Of a stretch of DNA of 24,761 nt, positions 20,497 to 24,761 are shown in pieces. Both the position numbers and the translations under genes were made by a program. The stretch's first letter is position 1, and every line of letters begins with the position of its first letter. This stretch comes from Neocallimastix lanati (nom. inval.) (taxonomy: Eukaryota > Neocallimastigomycota > Neocallimastigomycetes > Neocallimastigales > Neocallimastigaceae). A model generated the notes under the pieces. The model worked only from the letters and a program-made list of their open reading frames with translations, did no database searches and was not told where the DNA came from. The stretch spans positions 15,001 to 39,761 of the forward strand of contig JACVTC010000353.1 of assembly GCA_016946835.1 (NCBI GenBank), read 5' to 3'.

Positions 20497-20750
20497 TTTA
20501 TTATTAATTAGTTAATAAATTATTATAAATATTTTATTAGTTTTAATAATCAAAAAGTATGATTATTAATTAGTTAATAAATTATTATAAATATTTTATT
20601 AGTTTTAATAATCAAAAAGTATGATTATTAATTATTTAATAAATTATTATAGATATTTTATTAGTTTTTAATAATCAATTTTTATGATTATTAATTATTT
20701 TGATAAATTATTATATATTTTATTAGTTATTAATAATCAATTTTATTATT
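20497..20750. repeat. 62-bp tandem repeat, about 4 copies, each with inverted ends
   Basis: Units begin with GATTATTAATTA at 20561, 20623 and 20686, with a less complete first unit from about 20497. The first two units are nearly identical and the later ones diverge. In each unit GATTATTAA near the start pairs with TTAATAATC near the end, so each unit can form a hairpin. Confidence 0.85.
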
Positions 20751-21012
20751 AAAATTTAAAATAAATTAGTATAAATAATAAATATTCCATTTTATTATTT
20801 TATTAGTTTTAACAATTATTTTATTAATTTAAACAAAATTAATTATTAAATAAATAAAGATTAATATTAAAATAAAAATAAATTTTTTTAATAAAACATT
20901 TTTGTGTTTAATAATAAAACATATTTATTTTTTTTTTTTTTTAAATTCCTTAAATCAATTTTTATTCAGTATTTATCCTTTTATTCACTTCTGCAAAATT
21001 TAATTTTTGTAG

Positions 21013-21066
21013 ATTAAGAATATTAGGTATAAATCAATGGTGGAGAATCCTCTTGTTGCCCCGGTG
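21013..21066 (+). other. Exon-like island bounded by AG and GTAAGT, with a possible start codon
   Basis: A 54-nt stretch of higher G+C. It is preceded by a pyrimidine-rich AATTTTTGTAG (acceptor-like) and followed by the consensus donor GTAAGT. It contains ATG at 21037 and ten codons (MVENPLVAPV) in phase 0 at the donor. I cannot connect it to a convincing next exon. A TTTATTCTTTCACAG acceptor-like site occurs at about 21728-21742, inside the element leader. This may be the first coding exon of a gene broken by the insertion, or chance. Confidence 0.3.
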
Positions 21067-21463
21067 GTAAGTAAAATTTTTTTAGTTTAATATTAGAATA
21101 AGCCTAGTTATTCAATGGTAATATTAAACAATAATTAATACAATAAATTAGTCTAGTTTTAGAATAACTCTAAATTATTCATAGTAATAGACTCAAATAA
21201 ATTTATCTAAATAATATGCAAATAAAATATTATAGCAATAAATTATTATAAATTAAAGTTATTAATATAAATTAATCAACAAATAATATACGTTAAATAA
21301 ACTGCAAATTAAATTAAATTTATCTTTAATAATTAAATAAAAAAAAAAAAAAATTTTTTAAAGATAATTAAATAGTATTCATATTATTCAATTTAATTAA
21401 ATAATAAAGTATATATTATAAGTAATAAATAATAATAATAATAAAATTTATTAGTAAAATTTT

Positions 21464-21508
<45 letters not shown>

Positions 21509-21538
21509 ATTAGAAAAATTTTAATATAAAAAAATTTT

Positions 21539-21607
<69 letters not shown>

Positions 21608-21615
21608 AATATAAC
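21067..21615. other. A/T-rich spacer with long poly(A) runs and (TA)n
   Basis: A runs lie at about 21341-21352, 21470-21505 and 21544-21576, and (TA)n at 21576-21600. No coding potential. It may include the A/T-rich part of the 5' LTR of the downstream element, but no LTR partner is in the window to prove it. Confidence 0.5.
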
Positions 21616-21618
21616 GGA

Positions 21619-21694
21619 AGAACTTTAAGAAGTTCTATTATAAAATTATTATTTATTTTTCAAAAAAGAATATTGTTGCTTTAGAAGCAATAAT
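21619..21694 (+). other. Two short hairpins at the start of the G+C-richer leader
   Basis: Hairpin 1 pairs AGAACTT (21619-21625) with AAGTTCT (21630-21636) over a 4-nt loop. Hairpin 2 pairs ATTGTTGCTT (21672-21681) with AAGCAATAAT (21685-21694) over a 3-nt loop, with one G-U. Both are consistent with leader RNA structure or a termination/processing element. Confidence 0.5.
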
Positions 21695-21729
21695 ATAAGT
21701 AAAATAATAAGTGGTTTCCGTGATTAGTT

Positions 21730-21862
21730 TATTCTTTCACAGTCGGCGCGCTGGGAAGCTCTGAACTATTCTACAAACGTATAAACGTGTAGGAGAATCA
21801 CTGGTACGAGTAGTACATGACGCCTGAGCAAGTGGGCAAGCTGGCTACGAGTATACTACCTA
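21730..21862 (+). other. G+C-rich leader block of unknown function
   Basis: About half G+C in a region otherwise almost all A/T. It contains GTCGGCGCGCTGGGAAGC, two copies of TACGAGTA (about 21804 and 21848), and TTCTACA/TGTAG arms near 21770-21792. It has no long open frame and no tRNA or rRNA match that I recognise. Candidate roles are the LTR/leader junction, a packaging or dimerisation region, or an exon-like relic. Confidence 0.45.
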
Positions 21863-22050
21863 CTTATTACTTATATTATTGGAAAATCGTAATTAATATT
21901 CTTTTGAGAATTATTAATAATAAATATTTATAATTTAACTTTTTATTCTTCTTTAAATATTCAAATAATAAAAATTTATAAATACCATTATACTACTTAA
22001 CCTTTTATTTTTTTTTAATATTTTCTAGGATATTATTGTATAAAATATAT

Positions 22051-22103
<53 letters not shown>

Positions 22104-22215
22104 AAATTAGAAAACCATAAAATTTAAATTAAGGAAAACAATTAAAGAAAAGTATTTTTTTTAGTTGGAGGAACTGCTTCTGTTCTCTTGACTGATTGAT
22201 ACTTATAGTAGGAAT

Positions 22216-22253
22216 CTCTTACCCTTAATACTAGTGTATTATTGCAGTAAGAG
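22216..22253 (+). other. Leader hairpin I (nested 7-bp and 6-bp stems)
   Basis: CTCTTAC (22216-22222) pairs with GTAAGAG (22247-22253). Inside, TAATAC (22226-22231) pairs with GTATTA (22236-22241) around loop TAGT. Both stems are perfect. Confidence 0.7.
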
Positions 22254-22262
22254 CTAACGGAC

Positions 22263-22381
22263 TGTAGAATAAGAATCAATACGGGGGAGTAGGCGCTGAT
22301 TATAAGTAGAGATCTACGTTAGGTGTAGACGTAGTGTAAAACTCCTATAATCAGTGGGACCAAACGTCGTATTATTCTACA
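22263..22381 (+). other. Leader structure II: three nested helices
   Basis: The outer helix is 22263-22272 with 22372-22381 (10 bp). The middle helix is 22294-22304 with 22346-22356 (11 bp, one G-U). The inner helix is 22314-22319 with 22329-22334 (6 bp, CTACGT/ACGTAG) around a 9-nt loop. The three are properly nested and can be present together. They lie in the gag 5' leader, 135 nt before the gag ATG. Confidence 0.65.
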
Positions 22382-22480
22382 ACCGTACTATAAGGACGGG
22401 AAATCATTCAAGATAAACTAAAGATAATAAGAATTAATAATTTTAGAAATATTACTACTAATAATAATAATAATAATTAA

Positions 22481-22481
<1 letters not shown>

Positions 22482-22516
<35 letters not shown>
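22482..22516 (+). repeat. Poly(A) run of 35 nt abutting the gag start codon
   Basis: An uninterrupted A run from 22482 joins directly to the A of the ATG at 22517. It is preceded by (AAT)n-like triplets. It forms the last part of the gag 5' untranslated region. Confidence 0.95.
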
Positions 22517-22520
<4 letters not shown>

Positions 22521-23449
22521 AAACAACTACCAAAGCTATTACTTTTAGTAGATTACCAATATTAGGTGAAGAAAAAGTCCAATATGAAGAATGGAAATTC
22601 GCCTTTGAAAATTGGTGTCGAAAATATAAAATTGAAAACGAAGAAAAGAATGAATATTTAATTGCTGTAACTACAGATAAAGCAAGAACTATTGTTATAA
22701 ATTCTTTAAATAAAACACAAGCTGACTCTTATGAAATAATTTTAGAAAACTTAAAGAAAAGATTTAAACCTTGTACGCCAAAGAATGTAAAATTTTTGGA
22801 AATATCAACATTAACCATTAAGAAAGGTGAAAAAGTTTCCGACTTCGATACAAAATTCTTACAACTCTTAAATCAATTACAATTAGATGGAAAGGATTAT
22901 ATTAGTACTCCATACTACATAAATGCATTTAGAAACTGGTCTAAAATGTATGAGTATTTGTTAGAATCAGAACCTACTAAATTAAGTGATGCAATGGAAA
23001 TAACTTCAAAAAAGGAAAAAATGCTTAAACTTCTTGAAGATAATAAACCAAAATCTAAAACTCAATTCTCAAATGTAAAGAAGAATCTAAATAACACTAA
23101 TAATAACAATAATAAAAATACTAATTTTAGATCTTTTAACACTAATTATTACAATAAAATCCCTTTTATCTCTAATACTAGGACTAATGAAAATTCCAGT
23201 TATAATAATAAATTTAGAAATAATAACTATAACAACAATTTTACTACAAATAGAAATTTTTACAACCCTGTAGAATTCAACAAAGGAGTCGAACAGAGAA
23301 GAGCAACTTTAAAAGGTTCTCAATTCACTGATAAAGAACTAGATGATATAACAAAAAAATTATCCGATTTAAAAATCAACCTATGCATAAATTGTCAGCG
23401 TATTGGTCACATTGTTGAAGAATGTCCAGAATTAAACCATTTAAATTAG
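22517..23449 (+). CDS. Gag protein of the gypsy-like element
   Basis: A 310-residue capsid/nucleocapsid protein that would form virus-like particles in the cytoplasm. Residues 20-170 are the retrotransposon Gag domain (EEWKFAFENWCRKY, ILENLKKRF, a VSDFDTKFLQLLNQL stretch, INAFRNWSKMYEYLL). Residues about 180-255 are N-rich and disordered. The C-terminus carries one CCHC zinc knuckle, CINCQRIGHIVEEC (290-303), with exact C-x2-C-x4-H-x4-C spacing for RNA binding. The ATG directly follows a poly(A) leader and no earlier in-frame ATG is near. It ends in TAG directly behind the slippery heptamer, and the protease frame overlaps its 3' end in the -1 frame. The gene is undamaged, in contrast to the relics elsewhere in the window. 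Confidence 0.9.
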
Positions 23450-24735
23450 TTATCGGGAGTACGCAATCTCCCGAGATAAATAAAATTGCAACAAACAACT
23501 ATGATCAAGAAAATACTATAGAATATGAAGGAAACAATAATTATATGATTAATGCAGCCCAAAAGAGAAAATCGCTAAGTAGAAATGCATTGGATAAAAA
23601 TAAAATATCACCAAGTAATAAATCTATAGTAAAACCTTCCATTCTAAATCAACCTAATATAAAAGCTGTTAAACAACAGAAGAAAGCCATTAGAGATAAA
23701 AGAAGAAGAGAAATTACAAATGATATAGAAGACATGAATTTATCTAATAATAATATTACGCATGAAGAATCTAATAATAATAGTGAAAGTGTTCGTGCAA
23801 CCAATTTTGACAAACCCCAACCCAATACTCCTAATGAAAATAATTATCAAGATAATAATTCAAATACTATACCAGAAAAAGTTAAAACAAAAGGTAAGCG
23901 AAACATGACCGAAATACAAATGTTAAAACCTGAAAATAAATTCAATATTCTAGAAGAAGCCAATAATTTATATCCTAAAATAAGTCTAACACAATTATTA
24001 TCAGCATGTCCATCTATAAGAAAAGATCTAGAACAAGGTTGTAAACCACGAGTTGAGAAAATACTTTATACTATTCAAAATTTAAATATTCCTATATTGT
24101 GTGGAAAAATAGGAAACAAATCAGTCAAAATACTTTTCGACACAGGTGCAAATGTTAACATCATAACTAAAAATTCACTTGAAGAACTAGAAAATGTACT
24201 CATTAATAATTGTGACCTTTCTGAAACTATTACAATTGCCGATGGTACAATACTCCATACTAATTCTTATATAAATTTAAAATTAACTATAAATAATAAC
24301 TTAACTGTGAATGAAAAATTTTATATAATAGATTATACAAATCCATTCTTTAATATTATATTAGGAAGAGGTATACAAAAGAAGTACAGACTCTATATTG
24401 ATCCAGATGATGATTGCTTATATCAAAAAACAAAAAAAGGAATTAAAAGAATAACTGAAATATATAATAACCATACTTCTTTAAAGACGCCTATGTGTAA
24501 TGCAATAATAATAGAAAAGAATAAAGGTATCGGAAGTACTCTTTTGCAAAAGGAGGAAGACAAATTAGAACACCAAATTTATTGTTTAAGTAGGACATTG
24601 TCAATCAACTATAACAAACCAATAAAATTTATAACTGATTATAAGCCACTTTTAGGTTTGCTCAAGAAAAATATTCCTAACAACAATAGACATGCTCGTT
24701 GGATAGAAGAATTCAATAAGTACAAAACCACCTAG
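23422..24735 (+). CDS. Protease frame fused to RNase H remnants; RT deleted (expressed by -1 frameshift)
   Basis: A 437-codon open frame overlapping the gag 3' end in the -1 frame. It is probably translated from the slip at 23446 rather than from the ATG at 23422. Residues 1-160 are an N/K-rich linker. Residues 170-210 carry the NKFNILEEANNLYPKISLTQLL motif region often placed before gypsy protease. Residues 225-330 are the retropepsin, with LFDTGANVNIIT (D240, T241, G242) and IILGRG (312-317). RT is absent. From about residue 362 the frame reads GIGSTLLQKEEDKLEHQIYCLSRTLS and then jumps to PIKFITDYKPLLGLLKK and RHARWIEEF. These are central RNase H blocks with the intervening EKE-type catalytic block lost. 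It stops at TAG. It looks like a non-autonomous derivative with in-frame deletions; a working protease is possible, but RNase H is not. Confidence 0.85.
   Translation: MSRIKPFKLVIGSTQSPEINKIATNNYDQENTIEYEGNNNYMINAAQKRKSLSRNALDKNKISPSNKSIVKPSILNQPNIKAVKQQKKAIRDKRRREITNDIEDMNLSNNNITHEESNNNSESVRATNFDKPQPNTPNENNYQDNNSNTIPEKVKTKGKRNMTEIQMLKPENKFNILEEANNLYPKISLTQLLSACPSIRKDLEQGCKPRVEKILYTIQNLNIPILCGKIGNKSVKILFDTGANVNIITKNSLEELENVLINNCDLSETITIADGTILHTNSYINLKLTINNNLTVNEKFYIIDYTNPFFNIILGRGIQKKYRLYIDPDDDCLYQKTKKGIKRITEIYNNHTSLKTPMCNAIIIEKNKGIGSTLLQKEEDKLEHQIYCLSRTLSINYNKPIKFITDYKPLLGLLKKNIPNNNRHARWIEEFNKYKTT
23440..23489 (+). promoter_or_regulatory. Programmed -1 ribosomal frameshift signal (slippery heptamer plus pseudoknot)
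   Basis: T TTA AAT (23440-23446) fits X XXY YYZ in the gag frame. The gag stop TAG comes next (23447-23449). After a 6-nt spacer, TCGGGAG (23453-23459) pairs with CTCCCGA (23468-23474), 7 bp with five G-C pairs. Loop bases GCAAT (23463-23467) can pair with ATTGC (23485-23489), giving an H-type pseudoknot with a 3-nt first loop, no base between the helices and a 10-nt A-rich last loop. A -1 slip leads exactly into the protease frame (TTA GTT ATC GGG). Confidence 0.85.
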
Positions 24736-24761
24736 TTTATCAAAAAGAAAAAGAAATCTTT

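Larger units (their letters stand above)
21616..24761 (+). mobile_element. Ty3/gypsy-like element with gag and protease but no RT; 3' part outside the window
   Basis: In order on the plus strand: a structured leader (from about 21616), a poly(A) run, an intact gag (22517-23449), a -1 frameshift signal (23440-23489), and a protease frame fused to RNase H remnants (to 24735). The DTG protease, a CCHC-ended Gag and the ILGR motif fit the gypsy type. LTRs are not identified: the right end is outside the window and the left end is unresolved. A possible LTR end CA at 21799-21800 is followed by TGGTACGAGTAG at 21802, which could be a primer-binding site; the GTCGGCGCGCTGGGAAGC block at 21743 is an alternative. 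The absence of RT implies a non-autonomous or internally deleted copy. Confidence 0.75.

Noticed and set aside
21743-21850. tRNA or 5S rRNA gene in the G+C-rich block
   Set aside because: There is no B box (GGTTCGANTC-like) sequence, no cloverleaf, and no recognisable 5S internal control region.

Overview
The window comes from an extremely A+T-rich eukaryotic nuclear genome. It has long A/T homopolymers, (TAAAA)n and similar microsatellites, Pol III tRNA genes ending in T6 runs, and GT/AG-like splice signals. The retroelement families (chromodomain Ty3/gypsy, other gypsy, copia) and the decayed relics suit an early-diverging or otherwise A+T-rich fungus, for example an anaerobic gut fungus or another mucoromycete or chytrid-grade lineage. 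A dictyostelid-like amoeba is not excluded by sequence alone. I recognise no intact host protein gene; the window is a retrotransposon graveyard around two tRNA genes.

Layout. (1) 1-7257: a minus-strand chromovirus (Ty3/gypsy with C-terminal chromodomain). Its 3' LTR is cut by the window start and its 5' LTR ends at 7257. One open frame codes Gag-PR-RT-RNaseH-IN-chromodomain, but the 5' part of gag has two in-frame TAA codons. The visible 192 bp of the two LTRs differ at one base, so the element is young. (2) 7258-13265: two diverged copies of one flanking segment (A: 7258-10870, B: 11738-13265). A tRNA-Met(CAT) lies at 11665-11737, directly next to copy B. In copy A the chromovirus sits about 9 bp upstream of where the tRNA would start, which implies tRNA-proximal integration. 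A decayed copia gag-PR piece lies inside copy A, and a (TAAAA)n array lies between the copies. (3) 13300-14045: a minus-strand copia RT relic. (4) 14046-17640: non-coding DNA with a degenerate repeat cluster, a perfect 30-bp-arm palindrome, a 7-bp tandem array and a 16-bp tandem array with 8-unit periodicity. (5) 17640-18790: a plus-strand gypsy gag-PR relic whose damage is partly G-to-A-like. (6) 19829-19910: tRNA-Ser(GCT), minus strand. (7) 19911-21600: A/T-rich DNA with a 62-bp tandem repeat and one exon-like island. (8) 21616 to the end: a second gypsy-like element on the plus strand, with a long structured leader, a poly(A) run abutting the gag ATG, intact gag, and a protease frame fused to RNase H remnants with RT missing.

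The most notable system is the gag/pro junction of this last element (23440-23489). A slippery heptamer T TTA AAT directly precedes the gag TAG. Six nucleotides later comes a 7-bp GC-rich stem whose loop can pair downstream to form a compact H-type pseudoknot. This is a textbook -1 ribosomal frameshift signal in the correct frame relation. The second structural surprise is the nested stem architecture in the leader of the same element (22216-22381).
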